In this document: positions 52,253-60,032 of the stretch, piece after piece
Position numbering within the stretch: position 1 is the first letter of the stretch
Layout of the letters: the number at the start of each line of letters is the position of its first letter
Source of the DNA: Streptomyces malachitofuscus
GTDB taxonomy: Bacteria; Actinomycetota; Actinomycetes; Streptomycetales; Streptomycetaceae
Length of the DNA: 64,000 bases
NCBI RefSeq assembly: GCF_014650055.1
Contig: NZ_BMUF01000003.1
Location: forward strand, 310,001-374,000
Reading direction: 5' to 3'
The notes under the pieces: generated by a model
Seen by the model: the letters and a program-made list of their open reading frames with translations, nothing else
The model's database searches: none
Told to the model about the DNA's origin: nothing
Translations under genes and position numbers: made by a program

Positions 52253-53107
52253 GTGATTCCTGGTGAAGAGGCTGTCCCGGGCCCGCGCGGCCACGAACTG
52301 TCGGCCGCCGGCGTGACCGTGGCGTACGACGGCACGGACGTCGTGCACGACGCGGCGCTGACCCTGAGGCCCGGCGAAGTGACCGCCCTGGTCGGCCCGA
52401 ACGGCAGCGGCAAGTCGACCCTGCTGCGCACGGTCGCCCGGCTGCAGCGGCCGCGGCACGCGACGCTCACGATCGACGCCGGCACCGACGCGCTGGCGCT
52501 CAGCCCCCGGGAGTTCTCCCGCCGCGTCGCCCTCCTGTTGCAGGGGCGCCCCACGCCCAGCGGACTGAGCGTGCGGGACGTCGTCGAGTTCGGCCGCTAC
52601 CCGCACCGCGGCCGATGGGGTGGCACCGACCCCGGCGGACGCGCCGCCGTCGACCGCGCGCTCGCCCTGACCGGCGTCACCGAACTCGCCGAACGCGGAG
52701 CCGAACACCTCTCCGGCGGACAGCTCCAGCGCGTCTGGCTCGCCGGCTGCCTCGCGCAGGAGACCGGCGTCCTCCTCCTCGACGAACCCACCACCTACCT
52801 CGACCTGCGCTACCAGGTCGAACTCCTCGACCTCATGCGTGACCTGGCCGACGACCACGGCATCGCGGTCGGCGTCGTCCTGCACGACCTCGACCAGGCG
52901 GCGGCCGTCGCCGACCGGATCGTGCTCCTGGCGGCGGGACGTGTCGTCGCCGAGGGCCCGCCCGGCGAGGTCCTCACACCGGAGCGGCTGACCGAGGTCT
53001 ACGGCATCCGCATCGAGGTCGACACCGACCCCCTCACCGGCCGGCTGCGCACCCGCGCGATAGGCCGCCACCACACGCGAACCGAAAGGCTCAGCACCAC
53101 CTCATGA
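52253..53107 (+). CDS. Ferric-siderophore ABC transporter ATPase
   Basis: A 284-residue FecE/FepC-type ABC ATPase. Walker A GPNGSGKS (about residues 45-52), signature LSGGQLQRVWLAGCLA and Walker B VLLLDEP are all present, along with the FEGRYPH-like VEFGRYPHRGRW segment of siderophore transporters. It energises import of Fe(III)-siderophore through the fused permease encoded two genes on. The GTG start seven bases after the -10 element suggests leaderless translation. The stop overlaps the binding-protein gene by four bases. Expression should rise under iron limitation because the iron box overlaps the promoter. Confidence 0.92.
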   Translation: MIPGEEAVPGPRGHELSAAGVTVAYDGTDVVHDAALTLRPGEVTALVGPNGSGKSTLLRTVARLQRPRHATLTIDAGTDALALSPREFSRRVALLLQGRPTPSGLSVRDVVEFGRYPHRGRWGGTDPGGRAAVDRALALTGVTELAERGAEHLSGGQLQRVWLAGCLAQETGVLLLDEPTTYLDLRYQVELLDLMRDLADDHGIAVGVVLHDLDQAAAVADRIVLLAAGRVVAEGPPGEVLTPERLTEVYGIRIEVDTDPLTGRLRTRAIGRHHTRTERLSTTS

Positions 53108-54081
53108 GACGCCTCCTGCGCACCGCGCCCCTGGTCACCGCCGCCGCACTCCTGCTGGCCGCCTGCGGCACCACCGAACCCGCCGCCGACGACGCCAAGG
53201 CGTCCGCCGAGGCGATCACCCTCACCGACGCCTCCGGCGCGAAGGTCGAACTCGACGGCCCCGCCAAGAAGGTCGTCGGCACCGAGTGGAACGTCGTCGA
53301 GCATCTGATCTCGCTCGGTGTCGACCCGGTCGGCGTGGCCGACGTCAAGGGCTACAAGACCTGGGACTCCGCCGTCCCGCTCAAGAACGAGCCCAAGGAC
53401 ATCGGCACCCGCGGCGAGCCCAGCATGGACACCATCGCCTCGCTCAAGCCCGACCTCATCGTCGCCACCACCGACCTCCAGCCGAACGCCGTCAAGCAGT
53501 TGCGCAAGGTCGCCCCCGTCCTCGAGGTGAAGTCCGCCGACGCCGCCGACCCGGTCGGCCGGATGCTGGAGAACCTCGACCTCATCGCCGAGGCCACGGG
53601 CACCACCGAGCGCGCGGCGACCCTGAAGAAGGACTTCGACGCCAAGCTCGCCGAGGGCAGGAAGGCCCTCGCCGACGCCGGTCTGGACGGCGCGGAGATC
53701 GCCTTCGCCGACGGCTACGTCAACGCCAACCAGGTCTCCGTCCGCCCCTACACCTCCGGTTCCCTCATCGGCGGGGTCAACGAGCGGCTCGGACTGAAGA
53801 ACGCCTGGAAGCTGAAGGGTGACGAGGCCTACGGCCTGGCCGCCACCGACGTCGAGGGGCTGACCGACCTCGGGAAGGTGCAGTTCGTCTACATCGGCAA
53901 CGACGACGACGCCAGCAGCGACCCCTTCGGCAAGGAGCTCGCCGACAACTCCGTATGGAAGTCGCTGCCGTTCGTGAAGTCCGGTGACGTGCACCGGCTG
54001 GACGACGGCATCTGGATGTTCGGCGGCACCGGCTCGATGGAGGCGTACACCGACGCCCTCGTCGCCGCGCTGACGAAGTAG
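53104..54081 (+). CDS. Ferric-siderophore-binding lipoprotein
   Basis: A 325-residue FepB/FhuD-type periplasmic-binding-fold type 3 lipoprotein. The lipobox LLAAC places the lipidated Cys at residue 21. Features include VVGTEWNVVEHLISLGVDPVGVAD, the family's strand-helix start, and KPDLIVATTD. The long central helix links the two lobes. It captures Fe-siderophore at the cell surface and docks on the FecCD-type permease. The ATG overlaps the preceding ATPase stop. The particular siderophore is unknown; iron-box control suggests a Fe3+ chelate. Confidence 0.9.
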   Translation: MRRLLRTAPLVTAAALLLAACGTTEPAADDAKASAEAITLTDASGAKVELDGPAKKVVGTEWNVVEHLISLGVDPVGVADVKGYKTWDSAVPLKNEPKDIGTRGEPSMDTIASLKPDLIVATTDLQPNAVKQLRKVAPVLEVKSADAADPVGRMLENLDLIAEATGTTERAATLKKDFDAKLAEGRKALADAGLDGAEIAFADGYVNANQVSVRPYTSGSLIGGVNERLGLKNAWKLKGDEAYGLAATDVEGLTDLGKVQFVYIGNDDDASSDPFGKELADNSVWKSLPFVKSGDVHRLDDGIWMFGGTGSMEAYTDALVAALTK

Positions 54082-54085
54082 CGCG

Positions 54086-56152
54086 ATGACCGTCACCGCC
54101 ACCCCTCCCACCGCCCGTCCGGCGACGGTGTCGTCCCGGGCGGGCGCGGCCGCGGTGACGACCGCGCTGGTGCTCCTGGTCGCGGCCCTCGCCGTCGTCG
54201 ACATCACCCAGGGCACGGCCGCGGTCGGCCCGGCGGAGGTCCTCAAGGCCCTCACCGGCCGGGCCGACGCGGACGACGCGTCCGTCGTCATCGCCTCACG
54301 GCTGCCCCGGATGACCGCCGGACTCCTCGTCGGCGCGGCCCTCGGCATGGCCGGCACGGCCCTGCAGGCCGTCAGCCGCAACGTCCTGGCCTCCCCGGAC
54401 ACCCTCGCCGTCAACGCGGGGTCGTACCTCGCCCTCGGCGTCGCCGCCGTGAGCGGTGTGTCCCTCCCGCTCCTCGCCTCCTCGGGCGTCGCCTTCGCCG
54501 GCGGACTCGCGGCGGCGGCCGTCGTCCTCGGCCTGTCGGGGCTCGGCGCGGGCACCGTACGCCTGGTGCTCGCCGGTACCGCGCTCGCCCTCGGACTCAC
54601 CGCCGTCACCGAAGGGCTGCTCCTGCTGTTCCCCCAGGAGACCGAAGGCCTCTACCAGTGGAACCAGGGCAGCATCGGCCAGAACGGCTTCGACGGTGTC
54701 CTCCAGATGCTGCCCGTCGCCGTCATCGGCCTCGCCGGTCTGCTGCTGATCGCCCGCCGGGTGGACACCCTCTCCCTCGGCGACGACGCGGCCCGCGGAC
54801 TCGGCGTCCCGGTACGGTCCACCCGGGTCACGGCCGTCGTCCTCGCGACGCTGCTCTCCGCGGCCGCCGTCACCCTCGCCGGACCGATCGGCTTCGTCGG
54901 CCTGTGCGCCCCGGCCCTCGTCCGTCCGCTCGCCCGCTGGTTCCGGGGCATCACCCGGCTGCGGGCGGGAGCACCGCTCGCGGGCCTGGTCGGCGCCGCA
55001 CTGGTCCTCGGGGCGGACGTCCTGCTGCGGCTGTTCGTCGACTCCGACACCGCCGTCGCCGTCCCCACCGGTGTGGTCACCAGCCTCACCGGCGCGGTGT
55101 TCCTCGTCGTGATGGCGGCCCGGCTCCGCGACACCGCGGGCGCCGCCGCGCCCGACAAACTGCGCATCCGCAGCCGGGCCGTCTTCCTCGTCACCGTCAC
55201 CGTGCTCTCCCTCGCCCTGATCGGCATCACCGTCGCCGCCGTCCTCCTGGGCGACAGCAAACTGCTGCTGGGTGACGTGCTCAACTGGGCCCAGGGCAGA
55301 GCGGGCCGCACGGTGTCCTTCGTCCTGGACACCCGGACGCCCAGGGTGTTCGCCGCACTGCTCGCCGGCGCGGCGCTCGCGCTGGCCGGAACCCTGGTGC
55401 AGGCCGTCACCCGCAACCCGCTGGCGGAACCGGCGGTACTGGGCGTCTCCGGCGGTGGGGCGCTCGGCGCGGTGATCCTCGTGACCACCGTCCCGGCCGC
55501 CGCCGCGTGGAGCGTCGCCGGAGCCGCCTTCGCGGGCTCCGCGGTCACCGCAGTCGTGGTGTTCGGACTCGCCGCACGCGGAGGCTTCCAGCAGAACCGG
55601 CTGGTCCTCGTCGGCATCGGGGCCGCCACCGGTACGACGGCCCTGATCAGCCTGCTGATCGTGCTCACCGATCCGTTCAACGCCACCAAGGCCCTCACCT
55701 GGCTGTCCGGCTCCACCTACGGCCGGACACTGCCCGACGTGCTGCCCCTCGCGGCGGTCCTCGCCGCCGGCCTCGTGCTGGCCGGCGCACGCCACAAGGA
55801 ACTCGACCTGGTCTCCCTGGACGAGGACACCCCCCGGCTGCTCGGACTCGATCTGACGCGGGGCAGGCTGGGCTTCCTCGCCCTGAGCGTGCTGCTCACC
55901 GCCACCGCCGTGTCCGCCGCGGGCACCATCGGCTTCGTCGGCCTGGTCGCGCCGCACGCGGCCCGCGCACTGGTCGGACGCCGGCACACCCGCGTCCTCC
56001 CGGTCGCCGTCCTCCTGGGCGCCGTACTGGTGTGCACCGCGGATCTGCTGGGCCGCACCGTGATCGCACCGGCCCAGCTGGGCGCGGGCCTCATGACGGC
56101 CGTGATCGGCACGCCGTACTTCCTGTACGTACTGGTGCGCAACCGCCGCTGA
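54086..56152 (+). CDS. Fused FecCD-type siderophore permease
   Basis: A 688-residue protein made of two FecCD permease halves in tandem (about residues 20-345 and 355-688), like FhuB. Each half has about nine to ten hydrophobic helices and the conserved AGAALAxAGTxxQAVxRNxLA and TIGFVGLxAPHxAR-type coupling segments (second half: GTIGFVGLVAPHAAR). The fusion means one gene supplies the whole membrane channel, with two ATPase copies from the first gene. It starts four bases after the lipoprotein gene. It completes a three-gene iron-siderophore uptake operon in the order ATPase, binding protein, permease. Confidence 0.93.
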   Translation: MTVTATPPTARPATVSSRAGAAAVTTALVLLVAALAVVDITQGTAAVGPAEVLKALTGRADADDASVVIASRLPRMTAGLLVGAALGMAGTALQAVSRNVLASPDTLAVNAGSYLALGVAAVSGVSLPLLASSGVAFAGGLAAAAVVLGLSGLGAGTVRLVLAGTALALGLTAVTEGLLLLFPQETEGLYQWNQGSIGQNGFDGVLQMLPVAVIGLAGLLLIARRVDTLSLGDDAARGLGVPVRSTRVTAVVLATLLSAAAVTLAGPIGFVGLCAPALVRPLARWFRGITRLRAGAPLAGLVGAALVLGADVLLRLFVDSDTAVAVPTGVVTSLTGAVFLVVMAARLRDTAGAAAPDKLRIRSRAVFLVTVTVLSLALIGITVAAVLLGDSKLLLGDVLNWAQGRAGRTVSFVLDTRTPRVFAALLAGAALALAGTLVQAVTRNPLAEPAVLGVSGGGALGAVILVTTVPAAAAWSVAGAAFAGSAVTAVVVFGLAARGGFQQNRLVLVGIGAATGTTALISLLIVLTDPFNATKALTWLSGSTYGRTLPDVLPLAAVLAAGLVLAGARHKELDLVSLDEDTPRLLGLDLTRGRLGFLALSVLLTATAVSAAGTIGFVGLVAPHAARALVGRRHTRVLPVAVLLGAVLVCTADLLGRTVIAPAQLGAGLMTAVIGTPYFLYVLVRNRR

Positions 56153-56178
56153 ACGGTGTCCGCAGCCGAGGTGGGCGG

Positions 56179-56994
56179 TCACCCGGCGAGGCCACCGCAC
56201 ACCTCGGCGACCAGCCGTTCGGCGTCGTCGAGCGCGGCGCCGAGCGCCTCGGGGGACGTATCCGGCACGGAGAACAACGCGTGCGCCCGCTCGGCGAAGT
56301 CCGGGGGAGCCGCGGGGAGTTGCCCCGCGGCCCGCACGGCACCCTTCTCATTGAGCACCCAGCACCCGGCATGGGCATGGAGCGCGTGCACGAGAAGCCC
56401 GACCGCGCGGAAGAGACAGCCGGCGACATAGAAGGAGTCTCCCCGGGACGCTCCCTTACGAGCGCAGCCCAGGACGAACGGTGCCTCCCATCGCGCGTTG
56501 CCGATGAGCGCGTCGCGCAACGGCTCCGGATAATGCCGCGTCCGCTCCCGCAGGGCCCGAAGCTCGCCGCCGGGATCGGCGAGGACACGTCCCAGGGCCA
56601 CCTCACCGGCGTAGGCGTGGGAGTACACGCCCAGAGGGTGGCCGGGCTGGGTGCCGATCTCGAACCGCCCGGCCCGGCACTCCTGCCAGACGCGGTGCAC
56701 ACGGTCCAGGTCGCGGTAGATCCAGTCGACGTGACGGCCGTCGACGGTCAGCCACCCGCCCCCGTCCACCCACGGCCCCCAGCCACCCGGCTCGGTCACC
56801 TCCACCGGCCCGCCGGTCAGCTCGGCCGCCAGCAGACGCAGAGCCGTGGTGTCCAGCGGCGGCCGGTAGTACAGGCCCAGGTCGTAGTCGGAATCGGGGC
56901 CGTGCGTACCGCGCGCCCGGCTGCCTCCCAGACACACCCCGACCACGCCGCCGACCTCAACCAGCCGATCCGCGATCTCCGCCAAGCGATCCAC
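56179..56994 (-). CDS. Nucleotidyltransferase, aminoglycoside adenylyltransferase-like
   Basis: A 271-residue protein of the DNA polymerase beta-like nucleotidyltransferase superfamily. The signature GGSRARGTHGPDSDYD gives Gly-Ser at residues 24-25 and the two metal aspartates at 36 and 38. A helical C-terminal half (RKGASRGDSFYVAGCLFRAVG) is typical of aminoglycoside and MNT-type enzymes. It would transfer AMP or another nucleotide to a small molecule, protein or RNA; resistance is possible but not shown. The GTG at 56994 begins the conserved fold and lacks a clear ribosome site. Confidence 0.75.
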   Translation of the reverse strand: MDRLAEIADRLVEVGGVVGVCLGGSRARGTHGPDSDYDLGLYYRPPLDTTALRLLAAELTGGPVEVTEPGGWGPWVDGGGWLTVDGRHVDWIYRDLDRVHRVWQECRAGRFEIGTQPGHPLGVYSHAYAGEVALGRVLADPGGELRALRERTRHYPEPLRDALIGNARWEAPFVLGCARKGASRGDSFYVAGCLFRAVGLLVHALHAHAGCWVLNEKGAVRAAGQLPAAPPDFAERAHALFSVPDTSPEALGAALDDAERLVAEVCGGLAG

Positions 56995-57058
56995 GGGCCA
57001 CAGTCTGCAGCGGGGGGCCACCGGCCGCGACCGGATTACCCCTCGGTGAACCGTTCGC

Positions 57059-57511
57059 TCAGCCGAAGGCCTTGACGGCCTGGTAGTACGTCCACGCGGT
57101 GCTGTTGCAGGCGGTCTTCGTCGCCCCGCCGTAGCGGCCGCAGACGCGTTTGAGGTCTTCGTAGAAGGCGCTGTCGAGCCGAGCCTTGTTGGCGCTGAAG
57201 GTGCCCGCGGCCTTGTAGTTGCGGTAGCCGAAGTCATGGCGGGCGCAGGCGGTCGAGAACGGGAAACCGAACGGGTTGTCGGGGGAGGAGGAGCAGTAGT
57301 CGGTGGACCAGTTGAACTCGTAGGCGGCCCAGGCCGATTGGTTGGCCCGGGCCGCGGCCCAGAGGTTGTGGCTCGACGAGCTGGTCTGCGTCCAGCTCGC
57401 CAGGACCTGGGGCTTGTCGGCGGGTACGGCGTCGGCGGCGGTGGCGGTGCCCAGGACGCCGGCGAGGGCCAGGGCCGGGGCGGCGAGCGCGGTGGCGAGT
57501 CTTCGGTGCAT
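57059..57511 (-). CDS. Secreted phospholipase A2 (S. violaceoruber type)
   Basis: A 150-residue secreted phospholipase A2. A 28-residue signal peptide (cleavage after ADA) leaves a 122-residue mature enzyme, the length known for the S. violaceoruber PLA2. Catalytic His92-Asp93 lie in ACARHDFGYRNYK, corresponding to His64-Asp65 of the mature protein; the upstream PDNPFGFPF segment is the calcium-binding region. Four cysteines give two disulfides. It cleaves the sn-2 ester of phospholipids outside the cell. GGAGG about six bases before the ATG fixes the start. It is transcribed divergently from the LacI regulator. Confidence 0.95.
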   Translation of the reverse strand: MHRRLATALAAPALALAGVLGTATAADAVPADKPQVLASWTQTSSSSHNLWAAARANQSAWAAYEFNWSTDYCSSSPDNPFGFPFSTACARHDFGYRNYKAAGTFSANKARLDSAFYEDLKRVCGRYGGATKTACNSTAWTYYQAVKAFG

Positions 57512-57647
57512 CCCACACCTCCACGAGACTGCGGCCCGACCACCGGGCCGCAGGTTCATGACAAGTACATGCCCGGCGGAACGGGTGGTTTACACCGCAA
57601 CCACCGTGCTCGCCCGATCGGGAGCCGCAAAGCCGCTGGTTGAGGGA

Positions 57648-57661
57648 TGAAATCCTTTTCA
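57648..57661 (+). promoter_or_regulatory. LacI-type operator upstream of the LacI gene
   Basis: TGAAATCCTTTTCA is a 14-bp palindrome (TGAAA, 4-base centre, TTTCA). A TAGGGT -10-like element follows nearby. It is a likely autoregulatory site for the regulator at 57708. Confidence 0.55.
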
Positions 57662-57707
57662 GGCGCAAGTAGGGTGGAGTCCCACACGGTGAAAGGTGCA
57701 TACACAG

Positions 57708-58721
57708 GTGGTGACGATCCATGACGTGGCGCGAGCCGCGGGAGTATCCCCGGCCACAGTCTCGCGCGTCTTCAACGGCGGCAATGTCACACCGGCACGC
57801 GCCCAGTCCGTTCAGGAGGCGGCCGCGGCGCTCGGCTTCGCGCCCAACCGGGTCGCCCGGTCGTTGCGCAAGCAGCGCTCCAGTGTGATCGCGTTGATCA
57901 TCCCGGACATCGAGAACCCGTTCTTCACCTCCCTCGCCCGGGGTGTCGAGGACGCCGCTCAGCGCACCAGCCACTCGGTCGTCCTGTGCAACTCCGACGA
58001 GGACACCGACAAGGAGCGGCGCTACCTCGAGGTCGCCCTCGGTGAGCAGATGGCCGGCGTGATCGTGGCGGCGGCCTCCCGGGAGGAAACGGACCTCGGA
58101 CCGCTCACCGTCCGGAAGGTGCCCGTGGTCGCGGTCGACCGGCGGCCCCGCGACGCCGAGGTGGACGCCGTCAGGGTGGACGACCGGCACGGCGGCGAGG
58201 TGGCCACGCGCCATCTGCTCGACGCCGGCTACCGCAGGATCGCCTGCATCACCGGCCCCGCCGGCGCCTCCACCTCCGAGGAGCGGCTGGCGGGCTACCG
58301 CGCCGCCCTGGACTCCGCCCCCGGTGACGAGGTCGCGTCCGGCGAGGCGTACGTCCGGCACGCCGACTTCCGTGTCGACGGCGGCCGCAGCGCGATGCGC
58401 GAACTGCTTGCCCTGCCCGAACCGCCGGACGCGGTGTTCGTCGCCAACAACCTCATGACCATCGGTGTCCTGGACGCACTCGGAGAGGTCGGCCGCACGC
58501 CGCCGGACGTCGGTGTCCTGTCCTTCGGCGACGTCCCCTGGGCCTCCCTGGTCCGGCCGTCCTTGACCGCCGTCGAACTGCCCTCCTACGAACTAGGGCG
58601 CACCGCCGCCGAACTGCTTCTCCAGCGCATGGAGGGCAACAACACCTCCCCGCTCCAGACGGTGGTGCTGCGCACCACCCTGCAGATCCGGGAGAGCACG
58701 GCCGGCCCGCGCGGAGCCTGA
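57708..58721 (+). CDS. LacI-family transcriptional regulator
   Basis: A 337-residue LacI regulator. The N-terminal helix-turn-helix is VTIHDVARAAGVSPATVSRVF, with the hinge helix LGFAPNRVARSLR; the sugar-binding domain follows (IALIIPDIENPFFTSLARG near residue 60). The GTG at 57708 places the conserved start; a GTG at 57696 would add four residues. Such repressors sense a sugar and control adjacent catabolic genes. Here the target operon downstream is largely deleted (a permease tail and a truncated isomerase remain), so the repressor may now be an orphan. Confidence 0.9.
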   Translation: MVTIHDVARAAGVSPATVSRVFNGGNVTPARAQSVQEAAAALGFAPNRVARSLRKQRSSVIALIIPDIENPFFTSLARGVEDAAQRTSHSVVLCNSDEDTDKERRYLEVALGEQMAGVIVAAASREETDLGPLTVRKVPVVAVDRRPRDAEVDAVRVDDRHGGEVATRHLLDAGYRRIACITGPAGASTSEERLAGYRAALDSAPGDEVASGEAYVRHADFRVDGGRSAMRELLALPEPPDAVFVANNLMTIGVLDALGEVGRTPPDVGVLSFGDVPWASLVRPSLTAVELPSYELGRTAAELLLQRMEGNNTSPLQTVVLRTTLQIRESTAGPRGA

Positions 58722-58734
58722 TCCCGTGCAGGGA

Positions 58735-58779
58735 CTACTTCAGCCCGGACGTCTTGACCGACTCCACGATCTGCCGCTG
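58735..58779 (-). pseudogene. C-terminal remnant of a sugar ABC permease (MalG type)
   Basis: On the minus strand 14 codons and a TAG stop read QRQIVESVKTSGLK, the typical C-terminus of carbohydrate ABC permeases of the MalG group. Upstream of base 58779 the similarity ends abruptly. This is the tail left by a deletion. Confidence 0.55.
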
Positions 58780-58780
58780 G

Positions 58781-59875
58781 CCCCCTGCCGCCGCTCCCGA
58801 TGGGGCGGAGACCGAACTCGGCACCGCCCTCGCCCGGCAGCTGCGTGAGGAGAAGGCGATCATCGGCGTCTTCGACGAGGGCTGCATGGGCATGTGCAAC
58901 GCCATCATCGACGACGAGCTCCTCAACCCCCTCGGCATCTACAAGGAACGCCTCTCGCAGAGCGCCCTCGTCGCCGAGATGAACAAGGTCTCCGACGACG
59001 AGGCCCGGGCCGTCCGTGCGTGGCTGGACGCCGCCGGCATGACGTTCCACACCGGCACCGACGAGGCCACCGAACTCACCGACGCCCAGCTGCTCAGCCA
59101 GTTCAAGATGTACATAGCCGCGCTGCGCATCTCCGACGACTTCGGGCTCGACGCGGTCGGCATCCAGTACCAGCAGGGCCTCAAGGACACCGTCCCGGCC
59201 AGCGACCTCGCCGAGGGCCTGCTGAACAACGTGCAGCGTCCGCCCGTACGCAGCCGCGACGGCGACCGCGAGCTGTACCCGGGCGCGCCCCTGCCGCACT
59301 TCAACTAGGTCGACGAGGGCGTCGCCGTCGACTCCCCGGTCACCAACCGCAGCTGGACGGCGATGGGCCTGGACCCGGCCACGACGCTGCACGACGTCCG
59401 CTGGGGCGAGGAGTACGAGGGCCGGTTCGTCTGGGTCTTCGAGATCTCCGGCTCGGTGCCCGCCTCCCACAACGGCGGCTACGACAAGTCGTACAGCATG
59501 CGCCAGCCCTCGATGTTCTTCCCGCTCGGCGGCGGCACCCTCAGCGGTGTCTCCAAGCCCGGGGAGATCGTCTGGTCGCGCGTGTTCCTGAAGGACGGCC
59601 GGCTGCACGTCGACCTCGGCCGGGCGAGCGCCATCGACCTGCCGGAGGAGGAGACACGGCGCCGGCTCGACGCCACCAACCACCAGTGGCCGATCATGCA
59701 CGCGGTCCTGCACGGCGTCACCCGCGACCAGTTCATGGCCCGCCACCGCGCCAACCACCTCAACGTCGCCTACGCCCCCGACGCGGAGACCGCCGACAAG
59801 GCACTGCGCGCCAAGGCCGCCCTCTTCGCCGAGCTGGGCGTCGAGGTGCACCTGTGCGGAGACGTGCCGCTGTGA
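58781..59875 (+). pseudogene. Truncated sugar isomerase-like gene (L-fucose/arabinose isomerase superfamily) with amber codon
   Basis: One continuous frame encodes the greater part of an L-fucose/arabinose isomerase-like protein: VFDEGCMGMCNAIIDDELLN near the start, then FEISGSVPASHNGGY and FPLGGGTLSGVSKPGE, and the C-terminal HANHLNVAYAPDAETAD-like end. The N-terminal domain is missing, with the homology beginning at the deletion junction at 58780. A TAG at 59306-59308 interrupts the frame (HFN, stop, VDEGVAVDS), probably from a GAG codon. Two independent lesions make it a clear pseudogene. It would have acted with the missing sugar ABC importer under the adjacent LacI regulator. Confidence 0.8.
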
Positions 59876-59923
59876 ACCACACCCTGGCGTCGCGGCGGGC
59901 GGACCGCCGAACTCACGCACCAG

Positions 59924-59940
59924 GGCGGGAAAAACCCGCC
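59924..59940. terminator. Small hairpin with A-rich loop
   Basis: GGCGGG (59924-59929) pairs with CCCGCC (59935-59940) around an AAAAA loop. A possible terminator after the isomerase remnant. Confidence 0.4.
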
Positions 59941-59968
59941 TGACACAGCGTGACGCGAGGGCTATGCT
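59941..59968 (+). promoter_or_regulatory. Promoter of the MoxR/VWA operon
   Basis: TGACAC (59941-59946), 16 bases, then TATGCT (59963-59968) form a housekeeping-type promoter upstream of the gene at 60032. Confidence 0.5.
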
Positions 59969-59975
59969 CGCCGCG

Positions 59976-60032
59976 ATGACCACTCACTCCGTGTACAGAT
60001 TGGGGGTCCCGTCCACGCAAGGTGAGTGCTGA
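59976..60032 (+). CDS. 18-residue leader peptide overlapping the next gene
   Basis: An ATG at 59976, eight bases after the -10 element, opens an 18-codon frame (MTTHSVYRLGVPSTQGEC) whose TGA overlaps the ATG at 60032 (TGATG). It could be a leaderless coupled leader peptide or chance; it has no known relatives to my knowledge. Confidence 0.3.
   Translation: MTTHSVYRLGVPSTQGEC

Noticed and set aside
59306..59308. In-frame TAG considered as a recoded (read-through) codon
   Set aside because: The same gene also lacks its N-terminal domain at a deletion junction, and no recoding signals are seen, so a pseudogene is the simpler explanation.
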